Counted from the first letter of the stretch, positions 30,275 to 41,109 are shown. The stretch is DNA of 64,000 nucleotides from Talpa occidentalis (GCF_014898055.3 NW_023601543.1:8736440-8800439), one strand, 5' to 3'. The notes: generated by a model not told the origin, from the sequence alone. Numbers and translations are program-made.

Positions 30275-32365
30275 TTCTGCCCCCTTCTCCCCCATGACAC
30301 AGGAGTTCACAGAGGGAGCTTACTACTGAGCAAAATTGAAGGGCCATCTTGGCTGGTATTTTTAAAGAAGGCTAAATATACAAATGTGACAAGTGCAAGA
30401 AATATAAGCAGTGTTGGAGTTAACGATCCATTTTAGTGTAAGGAATCCACTGTGTGTGCCTCGAGTTCTTTTTCCATTCAGTGCATCATAGCTGGGTTTG
30501 ATTATTGGAATGATGAATCGAATGAATAATTGCTGGTCATCCACTGTGTTCTCAGTGCCTCTCTTACTTTTACATGGCCTTCGGCTCAACTAAGTCATCT
30601 CCACAACCTCTCCTTGGACTGTATGTGTGGGGGTGTTCACAGAGTTTACACACACCTAATTATAGTCAAAACAAAACAACATTAACCAAACAGTGTTTTT
30701 GCATTTTGGTCCTGAATTGTTCTGAGATCATTTTTCATGTTTCTGCTGTGCCTCCTGCTGTTTAAATAAGGACCACTAATGGGTCTGGAGAATGGGCACC
30801 TGGAACCTTCTAGTGGAATGAGATCGATGTGGAATCAATGCAGTTGAACTTACACTGTGCCCCCAGTGCCTGTCAGCACCACACTATCCTGTTCTTTGGG
30901 TGCAGAATGAATGGAGCCCCCAGCAGCTCACATGCAGCCATATGGAAAAGTAGCTCTGTGGTTCCACCAAACCCACCTCTTCTAATCTGAACCGTTCAGG
31001 AGAACATTCTTTGCCGTCATCTGTGCCATCAAATAAGCACACCCTTTGCCAGGTGCTGGTTCCTGTGTGGACTGTCATGTGCTGTCATGAAATACCCCTT
31101 TCTGACACTTCTGGGCAAAGCTCAGAGGCATGGCATGTTACATGTGTGGTGCAGCCTCCCCGGCTTCCACACTGAGTTTCACAGACAGAGTTGCCACAAG
31201 CACAAGCAGGGGCCACTGAGAATATTGGGACATTTTCTCCACTGTTCTCTGTGAGAGCCCAAATCCAGCCTCTGTGAAGTGATTCTGATTTGTATTTATT
31301 GTCACTCAATAGAAACGTCATGATAGCTGCAAGTTCCAGAAGAGTAAGCCTCTTTCCTGTTTCTTTTGTGTGTTCTTATGCCCCTGGTTGGAGACATGGC
31401 AGGTGGGGGGGGGGAGACACATCAGGCCATTAGTATAAAAAAGGTACCAACACCCACATTCCTTGGTTGATAGCACATGACTTGCTGTCTATGCAGAAGA
31501 GGCCGTGGCTCCTCCTTTTAGCCTCTGGCGTGCGTGACAAACACACGTAACTTCAAGTAAGTAGATGCCTGGTGAGTCAGATCATGCTTCCGTACTCGTG
31601 CATGTATTCCTGTGATGGCACTGATTGCCCTGGACCATGTGTACTTTGTGCCTGACCATGTGTACAATGTACATTGTATTTGACCGTGTGGCCACATTCA
31701 CATCACACATTCCCACTTGCCACTGATTGGGTTTTCTAATCCGGAAGCACCACAGACAGCAAGCACTTGGGTGTTAGGTGGCCAGAGCAGGCTTTGGTGT
31801 GATGTTCTTGCCTGTGTGGAGGTTTAAATGTCAGGAATGTGGTTGCCACATACAGAGTTGCTACCTGGTCAGCACGGCGCACCCATGTGTTCACTGGCCA
31901 GCGCCGGTTCTTTTGCGTGTTGTGGGCTGACTGTTAGACATCCAAGCTTTGTAAGTGGAGGTCACTGAAGAAAGACATACACACCTGCAATTTGCTGTCG
32001 GGTTGGAACGGGCCATTTAATACTCAGGCGCTTCCAGGTTCAACATCACATCATTCGTTCCTGACTCCTGGGAAAACGGGCAGGATACGAAGACAGCTTT
32101 AGCCTGTGGCCAGATTGACAGTCTTAGCTTTCCTCTTCCATTCTTCTGATGGAGTTCTTTCTTCCATCAAATTATTGAACACCTGAGCCATCTCTGAGTC
32201 ATGTGGAGAATATGGGCTCAAGCACATTGAATGAGGGGAGGAGAAAGCAAGTGTGACCATCCCCATGGTGGGCTCGCGGGTATTTTAAAGGAGGACCCCG
32301 TGGAGAAGGAGGTCATCTGTAATGTATTTCGATGGTGGTATTGGAGAAGTCAGCTGGTAACTGCT
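30275..32365. other. No recognised feature
   Basis: About 2.1 kb without a callable gene or repeat. The palindromic GTACAATGTACATTGTA lies near 31660 and a G10 run near 31404. Short frames have no domain. Confidence 0.4.
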
Positions 32366-32374
32366 GCTTCTGCC

Positions 32375-32698
32375 TGTCCGGGCCAGCCGGGCAGATCAAC
32401 GTGGTACTCGGGGGAGGAAGCAGGGGCTAGGTAGGACAGGGGAACGCAAGGAGTGGAGACAAAGCCAGGATCATTGCTAGTCTCATTTATTCAGGAATGT
32501 GTACAGTGTTATATAGGTTCAGAAGAGGAGGTCTCTTGTTATCTCTAGCAAGGAGAGACCACCAATACAAACGAGCCACAGCGAGCAAGCAGGGGGCAGG
32601 GTTTAATCGTCACAATAGGAAACTTGAAACTTAACTTGGGCTAATATTCAGTATCTGCTTTAGGCAAGAACCCGGATGTTCAGGTCTGGGCCCCTACA
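32375..32698 (-). mobile_element. Solo LTR of an endogenous retrovirus, 324 bp
   Basis: On the minus strand it starts TGTAGGGGCCCAG and ends CCCGGACA, giving the TG...CA termini of an LTR. It is flanked by a perfect 5-bp duplication CTGCC (32370-32374 and 32699-32703). A TATA-like CCTATATAAC (32509-32518, read antisense) is followed about 20 bases on by an AATAAA signal (32486-32491 antisense). TATA and poly(A) signal this close imply a short R region. No internal retroviral sequence adjoins it. The LTR family is not one I recognise. Confidence 0.85.
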
Positions 32699-32999
32699 CT
32701 GCCTGTGGGGCAGGCGGACCCTAGACAAAGAGCAGTTGCTAGTGAACTTGTAGGTGGACATGGGAACTGTGCCCATAGAGCCACCTGAGGAAGTAGGCTG
32801 TGCTTGTTGTGAGGACGCTACTGAGCTGACAGGTGGGGGGCAGAGGAACAGAGGAGTGTGAGGAAAGGCAGAGTGGGAAGACAGCATTTGGGGAACAGCA
32901 GGGAGTATGGTTGGGCTGAATTACTGGGTTCATTTCCTAAATCTACTACTTACTCTCTCCATTTAGCAAATGGCATTAGTCATCTTCCTGGAGTTTACA

Positions 33000-33480
33000 T
33001 CTAGGCAAGTAGAGGGACACTAATCAAATGATTCATACATTGATTCATACAAGTAGGCACTGAACTTACTGTGCCACATACACGGTGGGTGCTGTGGAGA
33101 AAAAGCACATGTTTATCTGAGAGACCTGACCTGCCCTGGGCTTCCGTGACTTTGATGGAACTTCTCCATCCAAGGAAGTGAAGCTTGTGATGAGATATGA
33201 AGAATGATTATGAAGAATGAAGGATTGTTTAGGCAAGGATATGTAAAGAGATCTTTTTCAAAAGAGGGAAGCACAGGTCCAGGAAGAGAATATGGTATAT
33301 TTTAATGTATTGCGTGAAGACTGGCATGTCTGGAGCATAGCAAGTGAGGGAAAGAACAGGAAAGCTGAGAATGAGGAGATAGGAACGGGCAGAACCTGTG
33401 TGGCCCAGCTGTCCGTGCTTACAGTGTCCGAACACTTTTGTAAGAACAACGGGAAGGCATTGGTGCGTTCTATGAAAGAT
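33000..33480 (+). mobile_element. Ancient interspersed repeat, family unassigned, longer copy
   Basis: GATTCATACAAGTAGGCACT, GAACTTACTGTGCCACATAC, ACGGTGGGTGCTGTGGAGAA, then TCTGGAGCATAGCAAGTGAG, GGAAAGAACAGGAAAGCTGA. The order matches the old family seen at 51.0 and 61.7 kb (...ggctggagcatagtgagcgagggggaga...). Confidence 0.55.
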
Positions 33481-33589
33481 ACTTTTTAAATTGGATTCCT
33501 GGCTCGAAGGAGGTGGAGAATGGATTAAGACAGAAGTCACACTGAAAGCAGGAGACTCTTGCAGTAGGCTGGATGAGGCATCTGTGGCT

Positions 33590-33690
33590 TAGACTGGGGT
33601 GGAACCAGAGAAAAATAGCAGGACTGTGTGCCCTTGGGCAAGTTGCTGCACTTCCCTGAACCTTCTTAGACTTATTTCTTTGCGGGTATG
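33590..33690 (+). mobile_element. MIR fragment
   Basis: GACTGTGTGCCCTTGGGCAA, GTTGCTGCACTTCCCTGAAC, CTTCTTAGACTTATTTCTTT. Sense MIR core region. Confidence 0.7.
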
Positions 33691-34290
33691 GTTTAACATA
33701 TCTAGTGACTGAAGAACCAACTTTGCTGGTGAGATCATCTGCTCTCTGTAACCTCACTGTCAATGTCAGCTAGTCAGTTTCTGTCCACACTTGATATACA
33801 AGGGAAAGACGGAGAGCTAGCTTGTAAGTCCTTGAAATTGTATTTATCACAATTCCTTCAGGATGAGTTGTATATTTTTGAGATAAACATTGACTTTAAA
33901 ATGAATAAAGGACTGTTGACTTCACAACACATCTGTTATTCCTCTCATCCCAAAGTACAAACTAAAGGAGCAGCAGAAGCCTCTTCCATGTTCAGGGTGA
34001 TGAACGACAACTCCTCTTATTTAGGAAACTGGAACATCAAAGAGAAAGTTAGTGCCCGCTCTCTGAGAAGAGACACTGCAAGGGTCACCTTTTGTTATTA
34101 GAGTCACAAAGACTTGCAAGCAAAATTAAACAGAAAGTACCTGTCAGGGTTATGGTGTCTTTCCCCAAATTTTTGAAACTTGGCACATACTTTTTCCAGC
34201 TAACTACACAAAGTTCTCTAATCATTTTGCACAATATCTAACAGCAGACAAACATCTCTGTACATGAAGATTTTGATTCTAGGCATCCAA
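33691..34290. other. No recognised feature
   Basis: No named repeat. A 112-codon plus-strand frame (33763-34101) shows no domain or flanking splice signals that would support a gene. Confidence 0.35.
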
Positions 34291-34309
34291 AGAACAGTCT
34301 TTTTTTTGT

Positions 34310-35005
34310 GACTTTTTTAAATGATTTTTTAAGTTTATATATTTTTTACATCATTTTTCATTTTTGCACAATGTATGCATTTTCATCTTGGTTATATTTC
34401 CCATACAATTCCACCCCCTCCCCGCCTGTTTGATCCTACTCCCTTCTCCCCCACCCCCCGTAGTATATCTCTGGTTTATAGTTGCTTGTTGATTTTGATT
34501 TTTACTTTGCATTAATTAGTCTTTTTCCTGGTCCCTTATTTAGGTTTTCTAAATTCCTGCTATGAGTGAGACCATCTGGTAATTTTATTTTTCTTTCTGG
34601 TTTATTTCGCTGAGCATGATCCCTTCTAGCTCTATCCATGTTGTTGCAAATTGCATGAGTTTATCTTTTTTGACTGCTGAGTAATATTCCATGGTGTATA
34701 TGTACCACATCTTCTTGATCCAGTCATTTATTTTTGGGCATTTGGCTTGTTTCCATAGCTTAGCTATTGTAAATAGTGCTGCTATAAACATAGGGGTGCA
34801 GGTACCCTTTTGAATTAATGATTCTGTGTCCTTTGGGTAGATACCTAGGAGTGGAATTACTGGATCATATGGTAGCTCCATCTTTAGCAGGTTGAGGAAT
34901 CTCCACACAGCTTTCCATAGTGGTTGGACCAGTTTGCACTCCCACCAGCAGTGCAGGAGAGTTCCCTTTTCTCCATATCTCGCCAACATTTGTTGTTGCT
35001 AGTTT
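34310..35005 (-). mobile_element. Young L1, 5'-truncated: ORF2 C-terminus and 3' UTR
   Basis: Minus-strand L1. The 3' UTR (34310-34560) has the ACATCATTTTTCATTTTTGC, CAATGTATGCATTTTCATCT, CCCCCACCCCCCGTAGTATA words shared with the copies at 48.15 kb and 63.8 kb. The open 135-codon frame 34585-34989 is the ORF2 C-terminal domain: a [12 protein letters not shown] zinc-knuckle-like motif, PLLGIYPKD and WYIYTMEYYSAVKKDK. It ends early relative to the 48-kb copy (the KYQMVSLIAG end is shifted out of frame) and starts in mid-gene, so it is a dead fragment. Confidence 0.93.
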
Positions 35006-35359
35006 TTTTTAATATGTGGATTGTATTTGTGGAGCAGGTTCTCTGGGCAATGCCTTAATGTGGACATCTGCAGGGAAGGTGATGATGGCATCTGTCTAGC
35101 AAGCAAACACATATTGTTTAGAGTATAGAAGATTTGAATAACAAAATGGCAAAACCTGATTCAAAGGGCACATATAGAACACTGAAGCCAATGATTAAAG
35201 AATAATAAATTATTTCCTGACAAACAGGGCATATGTACAAAATTGACCTTGCATTAAGTAAGCCTTAAAGAAAATCTCTAATAGCAAAAAAAGCCAGAAT
35301 TTTATAAACCAGTTTTTAAAAGCCAGTATTTTTAAAGCCAGTATTTTATTTTTTTAACA

Positions 35360-35850
35360 AAAATGCAATAATGTGTGATAACTACAACTCTAAAATACAT
35401 TAAAGGATTTAAAAAATCCTGGTTTTGCTTCAATAGGTACAGAAATCATTCAGTAAAGTTCAACAAGCATGTATGATGAATAACAAGTAAAAAATCACCT
35501 AACGCCCTCGAAATGGGTCCTTCACCTGGTGACGGTTACGCACCAAAACTCTGGCAAATAGGCAAGCATACTTCATGGCAAAGTATTAAATGTCCATATG
35601 TTCCTTTCAAGTCATGAATGATATCCTAGCCAGCTCGTTGGGGAAAGGGTTGAAAGTATATATTGTGAGTTTTGCAGACAGCATGATTGTCCACATCGAT
35701 AACATAAGAGAGCATGTAGGTAAACTAATAGAATTAATACAGAGTTCACCAAGTCTTTTGTGCACAGAATCAATGTATAAAAATCAATAGTGCTGCTCTA
35801 CAAGTGTAAATACCAGGGAGAAAAAGTGATAAAATACAAATTCCAGCAAC
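35360..35850 (+). mobile_element. Old L1 ORF2 fragment, reverse transcriptase part (left half)
   Basis: AAATCATTCAGTAAAGTTCA, ACAAGCATGTATGATGAATA, then a frame at 35590-35790 with VMNDILASSLGKGLKV...SFADSMIVHIDN...GKLIELI. This is the L1 reverse transcriptase palm, with the catalytic F/Y-A-D-D box decayed to FADS. Stops and frame breaks abound. The rest of this L1 appears to resume near 37.42 kb. Confidence 0.8.
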
Positions 35851-37420
35851 CAACATGACGTTGGCTGCCGTCTCTTCTGCCACTTCTCTCTTTCAGATTT
35901 TGAGTTGGGGAGTCTTTGCAAGATTGCCCCTTTTCCCCAGTGTACTTGAGCCATAAGATTCATTATTCCTTTCTTTTAGGCCCTCTAGAGAGAAATTAAC
36001 CAACTAAGAGGAATTGGGATCTTTGGAAAGAATTTAAGAGATTATCTCTTTGCAGTGGTTCTGCTTCCAAGCTAAGTGACTGTGGTTTAATTTCTATTAT
36101 GGAAATGGAAAGCCGAAATGATAACACTGATTCTTCACACCAGCTTATTCAGGATTCAATTCACTCCTGTCTCACCTCAGGGAGAATAATAAGAAAGGAG
36201 TCACTGCCCCATTAGAGGATGTGCTGCCTCTCTTGAGTGTATGCCAGCAAGTAGTTCATCACGCTACTTTCCCTTTAAGCCAACTGCATTGACTTTTAAC
36301 AAGTATTTTGGAAATGTTGAAGGAACAGAAATATATAAAAAGGAAGACGAAAGGGAAATATAAAGAGTACAAGACTTCTACAAATAAGTGAGAAACTACT
36401 TGAAGACAACAGCCATGGGTTCCTGTGATTAGATTCCTAGTATTGAGAGCATTCTTCTTTGGGGGAGGTGAATCTTGGAGCAAATGACTGCAAGAGAATT
36501 TAAAAACTTTATTGACAAGCCAAAGTAAACATCACCTCACGGAATCCTTGAGATGTATGAATGTTGGTAAACAGTAAAAGAAGATCTTGATATAGATATG
36601 AATGTTCAGATAACTATGGATCCATTTCACCTATTGGAGGGTCCATTACGATGGATACACGTTATCTTGAACATTGCAGATGGATGTGGTATTGAGTTGG
36701 TGGAACATAGTTCTTTCATAATAAGTACTAAATTACTAAAGAATATGAACCTTTATCTAAAGTAAAATAGTGTCAAAGAAGCTGTTTTATGTATAAAGAA
36801 GAGCTCTTCAAAGATAAAAAAAATGGTTGAATTAAGGACAGAATGACTAAAAATGGTGAATGATTAGAAAGGAATATAAATGCTGAACAAGGAAAACAGC
36901 CAGGTAGAAATACCTTATATATTTAAAAAAAAAACAAAATTTTTGCATGTGTATATGTGTGTGTTTGTGTATATATAACATGTCCTCTAAATCCAGAACT
37001 TGTAAGGAGGAAATGTTGACTTTGAACAAGGATATACCTTAGATGAAACATAAAGGACCAACATATAGTCTAAAGAATAAGAAGGCAAAGCTTTGCATTT
37101 AGAACTAACACAATAGATGAATCTTGTGGAGGAAAATGGAAGCTCTCATAGTAAAAAATACCATTTCTGAAATCTCGAAACAATAGCAACTAACTAAAGG
37201 ACAGTTTCTGAACATAATAGGAATTGTCCTACTTTGTTTAATGAACGGCAAAATTGACTCTAATTTGGTGAGCTCAGGATGTCTGCTACTTTCAAGCACA
37301 TAAGCTCTTTCCTCTGCTATTTATATAATTCATGAATATATGCTAGAACTAGAGTTCATTTGCAAGATAAATTGCTAAATTTATTGGAAAGAAAAATAAT
37401 ACATTGGAAAAAAAAAGTAG
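35850..37420. other. 1.6-kb segment splitting an L1 ORF2; origin unknown
   Basis: No L1 wording is visible here, although flanking sequence reads as consecutive parts of L1 ORF2. The right edge ends in A-rich GGAAAAAAAAAGTAG, consistent with a retroposed A tail. The content (for example CACTTCTCTCTTTCAGATTT, then CCATAAGATTCATTATTCCT) is not recognised. There is a (TG)n-like stretch near 36955. Confidence 0.45.
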
Positions 37421-38110
37421 CCCATTCCCATAGTAGCAAAATCCACATTAAATCTAGGATCTACCCAACAAAATATATGTCTTTTAAGGAAATATAATAT
37501 CTTTTGAAGAACATACACAATTATTTGAATATAAATAATAGAAGATAAATACTATTTTAATGGGTTTGAAACAATAACATAAAGAAGGCAATTCTCCACA
37601 AATTAACTTATAGTCCAGTATAATTCCTATCAACCCCCCCCCCCAGTTTCATGGAATTTGATGAACTCGTCATGAAATTTGTATGGAAATTAAAAAGGCA
37701 AAGGAATTGTTAATAAGGTATGTTAGTAAAAAGCATGATATTGTTACAGTGATTGACAGATGTACCAATAGACCAAAATTTCAATCCCAGAAAGAACACA
37801 TATGTATATAAGAACATGGTGTATGACAAAGGAGACATGGCAAATCAATTAAAGCAAAATGAATCAATCACTTATTCATAGAAAAAATGATTAGTTTTAA
37901 AAAAAAAGAATCACTGTTCCTAGTGCTGTGACAATTGGCTATTTAGATGGACAAAGTATAAAATTCCCTACCCTCTCTTATGTGGAAATGTAGATTCCAG
38001 ATGGACTAAAGACCTACATGTTGAAAACAAAAATCATTTGCTTCTGAAAGTTTTGAAGAATATCTTAACGATTTCAGATGGGTAAATTTGACTTCATTCA
38101 AAAAACAATA
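37421..38110 (+). mobile_element. Old L1 ORF2 fragment (right half)
   Basis: CCCATTCCCATAGTAGCAAA, GAAGGCAATTCTCCACAAAT, TAACTTATAGTCCAGTATAA, ACAGATGTACCAATAGACCA, CAATTGGCTATTTAGATGGA, GATTCCAGATGGACTAAAGA. These are consecutive parts of the L1 ORF2 thumb and C-terminal region in order. A C10 run lies near 37636. All frames are broken. Confidence 0.85.
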
Positions 38111-38111
38111 A

Positions 38112-38205
38112 TTAATGACGTCAAATTTACCTATATTTTCATTTGTGGGTTCCATTTTATTGTTTTGAGAAATCCTTCCCAGCACTGAAATCATTAACTA
38201 CTGAG
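38112..38205 (-). mobile_element. Inverted L1 ORF2 scrap (fold-back)
   Basis: Reverse strand reads CTGGGAAGGATTTCTCAAAA, then AATGAAAATATAGGTAAATT, TGACGTCATTAAT. This is the L1 ORF2 stretch that immediately precedes and includes the end of the upstream plus-strand fragment. GGTAAATTTGAC (38081-38092) and GTCAAATTTACC (38120-38131) form a perfect 12-bp inverted repeat with a 27-base spacer. Confidence 0.7.
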
Positions 38206-39000
38206 GAGGTGGGGCCCTAACACCAGCCATTGTTCAAGGGTTGGGTGTGCAAAGCAATTTGGAAAAGGGAAAGGATATTTTGTTCAAGGACAGGAACTAG
38301 AGTTGGTCATGCCCACAGGGTCTCCTGGGAACACTGGGTAGTGGGCTATGCTTCCCCGGGGGCGTGGCCTGAGAAGAAGGTTGACCAAGTTTAAAGCTAT
38401 CTCCTCGGGCCTCACAAACCTGAAGCTGCGAAGCAAGTAGACCTCTCTGGACATTTTTGCTAAGAGAATATTCTTCTCTTTACCCTTGAGAAAAGCTCGG
38501 CACGACCCCATCTATTATTTTGGCAGTGCGTAGCTGCGCTGGAAGCTCTCTGTTGGGGGTAGTTGAGGGGTCAAATGACTCAGGGTACTAGATTAAAAGA
38601 CCAAGTTTACAAGCTTTCTCTGTAGGCATCACTGAAAATTTTGTGAAAGAAAAAGGTCCAGTGGTTATTTTTTTAATCACTTTAATTTTGGTGGGTTTTG
38701 GTCAAAAATTAGAAAGTCATTTCTCAGAAACTCAGCAGAATATTCAGGCTTTTAGCCATATTAATAATGAAGATGAGGCTCACACAGTTTTTTCTCTCTC
38801 TCCACGTACCCCCCCCACCGCCCTTCTTTCAGTCTCAGAACATGAAAGATGAAGGCACTTCTGAAGAGTAACTTTTGGTTGACTAATCTCCTTGAACTCA
38901 GGGTACATTTCAAAGGGAGAAGACGTGAGGCCAGCACACATCAAAACAGGGCCTCGTGTCATGTGTCTGCCAGGCTTCTGACACCGTTTTTCAGGTGGTA
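38206..39000. other. No recognised feature; 38230-38600 may be an old LTR
   Basis: The part with GGGGGCGTGGCCTGAGAAGA, AAAGCTCGGCACGACCCCAT and GTAGCTGCGCTGGAAGCTCT is richer in CpG than its surroundings and LTR-like in texture, but I see no TG...CA ends or duplication. Confidence 0.3.
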
Positions 39001-39009
39001 GGATTCATG

Positions 39010-39190
39010 GGACCTGGTATTTGATCTGAAATCCTCTCTGCATCTATGAAAGACTGTGACTGAATTATTTATTCATGTGGAACTTTTATTGTTCGTTCAG
39101 GTAGCTGCAATTATATACATTTACTGATGAGCAGCTTTGGGCTGATTAATTATAGAAACCATTGTGATATCATTGATGTGTGGGCTTTCT
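39010..39190. other. Repeat-free AT-rich block, candidate enhancer-like conserved element
   Basis: GACTGAATTATTTATTCATG, TTATTGTTCGTTCAGGTAGC, TGCAATTATATACATTTACT, GGGCTGATTAATTATAGAAA. It has a high density of TAAT/ATTA homeodomain cores and no transposon signature. Conservation was not tested. Confidence 0.3.
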
Positions 39191-39403
39191 CCACCTCGTT
39201 TTGGTATGCTTCTCACTCCTTGATCTGGAAATCAGTGAACATGGACTGTGTTCTGGTATTACTGAATGAAGAGTCAAACCAGTAAGTAATACAGGAAATT
39301 GGACCGAGTCCACCATATAAAGGATGGACATTTAGTCACTTATGTTCCTAGACCGATGGCTGTGGAGGCTTGAGATTCTCCTCAAGCCTCAAGGATTTTG
39401 ATC

Positions 39404-39405
<2 letters not shown>

Positions 39406-39438
<33 letters not shown>

Positions 39439-39530
39439 CCCTCGCCGGTGGCCGGGGATCGAACTGGCGCTGCAGAGGCTGCAGGCAGCCTCGCAACCCA
39501 GCGCTCAACCGCTGCACCACCAGGGCAGGC
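39406..39530 (-). mobile_element. Head-only SINE with (CA)n tail
   Basis: Antisense: (TG)16 at about 39406-39437, ACCCTCGCCGGTGGCCGGGG, ATCGAACTGGCGCTGCAGAG (near-intact B box), GCGCTCAACCGCTGCACCAC, ending GGGCAGGC. A perfect 19-bp target duplication, CCTCAAGGATTTTGATCTT, lies at 39387-39405 and 39531-39549. As at 30.0 kb the SINE stops right after the GGGTC... junction, but the tail is a pure CA dinucleotide run instead of A. This is a complete insertion of a short SINE. Confidence 0.94.
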
Positions 39531-39599
39531 CCTCAAGGATTTTGATCTTGGTTGCAGTTTTTGAGTTCTAAAACCCCTCACTGATGTTTTTTGGTCATT

Positions 39600-39695
39600 T
39601 CCACAAGGGCATGACTTTTGTCTGTCTTGTTCACCCTAGCACAGTGCCTGGCACATGGTTGGATGTGTTTGTTAAATGAATGAGTGGAGGGACAG
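39600..39695 (+). mobile_element. L2 3' end
   Basis: AAGGGCATGACTTTTGTCTG, TCTTGTTCACCCTAGCACAG, TGCCTGGCACATGGTTGGAT, GTTAAATGAATGAGTGG. Close to the canonical L2 terminus. Confidence 0.85.
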
Positions 39696-40089
39696 ATGGA
39701 TAGAAGGAAAGAAGCCATGAAGGAGATGGGCTGGGGGAAATCTTTGAAAAGGGCATCCATGAAGAAGGTATTCACATTTCAGAAACATTGCTTTTTAGGT
39801 TTAATATGTGCCCTCTCACTTTGGATACCCACAGTGCCAGCTCTGAGTTACTTGCTATTTATGATCTTGAAAATGTTTGAAGCCCATTCCAGGCAGTAGG
39901 GAAGAAAACCTCATTACAGCAACATCATCGCTCCTTTTCTGCTCTAGAGTTCAAACACAGCATACAAGATGATACAGGTATTTGATTACAGAGACTTAAC
40001 ATTCCCATAGAAGATAGAAACAGTGAAATTAGAAATAATCTCTTGAGATTTTATAGTAAACGACTTTAGAAAGACACTAATACACAACA

Positions 40090-40640
40090 GTCCATAAATC
40101 CTAAGCACACACCTCATTAAATGTTTCCAAATTGAAGAAACTGTTGTTACTAGCATCTGGATCAAGAAATCCCTTAGAACTTTCTCCTCATTGCAAGGGA
40201 ATTTTTCAAACACCATAGATTGGACTTTGCTATTCTGGACATTTTCCATAAAGGGGCTTGTATAATACTTGACTTGTGTGACTGGCTTATTTCACTCTGC
40301 ATACTGTTCTCAAGGCTTACCCATGTTTCAGTACTCATTCATTCTTGGAAATATTCCATTGTGTGGGTACACCAGTGGAAATTTGGGTTCTTTCTGCTTT
40401 TTGGCTATTATGAATGTTGTGGTTATGAACTTTTGTGGACAAATTTGGTGTGGAAATGTGTTTTCAGTTCTTTTTCATAAATACCCAGGCATGGAATTGT
40501 TGGGCTATATGGTTTGAAATGTTGACCAGCTGCCAAGATCTTTTCCAAAGTAGCTGCATTCTTTTCCATTCCTGTCACTTATGCAGAAGAGTTCTAGTTG
40601 CTCCACATACTTGCCAACACTTGGCCCAGCTAGCAATTTT
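40090..40640 (-). mobile_element. Old L1 (L1M type), ORF2 end and 3' UTR
   Basis: Antisense: CTGGCTTATTTCACTCTGCA, CTTACCCATGTTTCAGTACT, GAAATATTCCATTGTGTGGG, TTTTTGGCTATTATGAATGT, ATACCCAGGCATGGAATTGT, TTCCAAAGTAGCTGCATTCT, CTCCACATACTTGCCAACAC. The order is canonical. Frames are broken. Confidence 0.88.
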
Positions 40641-40867
40641 AAGTCCAGCTATACTGGTAGAAATATCTTCTGTTTCATTCTGTATAGGTTTTATATTTTA
40701 TTGTATTCTGTGCTGTGTTATGTTTTACTTTCTGTGTATTCCAGAACTCCAAAGTAACTCCAAAGCTAAAATTTATAAATTAACTCATCATAGGTCATTT
40801 CCCATCCAGGGCATTAATTGGAACAGCCATTATTTCACTGACTTTTGTACAATATGTGAGTAGAATC

Positions 40868-41035
40868 TTCAAGATTTAGCTCAGGTGCTACTTTCTTTTT
40901 CATGTGGCATCACCCCCCCAACTCAATAAATACTACATTCTCCCCCACGCCCCACCATGCCTATGTCCTCTTATCCCTTTGCCTCCCCTCTCCCTAGTAA
41001 CCTCAGAGCTGTCAGGATATTCATTAATGTCCACT
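40868..41035 (+). mobile_element. L2 fragment
   Basis: CTTCAAGATTTAGCTCAGGT, GCTACTTTCTTTTTCATGTG, then CTTATCCCTTTGCCTCCCCT and CCTAGTAACC. L2-like; C-rich runs near 40910 are expanded. Confidence 0.55.
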
Positions 41036-41109
41036 AGTTTTTGAAAGTGTTGTACATTATTGAATTGTCTCGAATGTAAATGTCAGTATTTGTTTTTATC
41101 CTGACTTGC

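Noticed and set aside
34585..34989. Clear L1 ORF2-like protein fragment as a gene
   Set aside because: It is only the C-terminal end of a 5'-truncated L1 with a shifted end, so it is annotated as part of the mobile element.
38081..38205. Twin-priming inversion of L1
   Set aside because: The order is sense then inverted, opposite to what twin priming makes.
38230..38600. Second unknown LTR
   Set aside because: LTR-like texture but no TG...CA ends, duplication, TATA or poly(A) signal in order.
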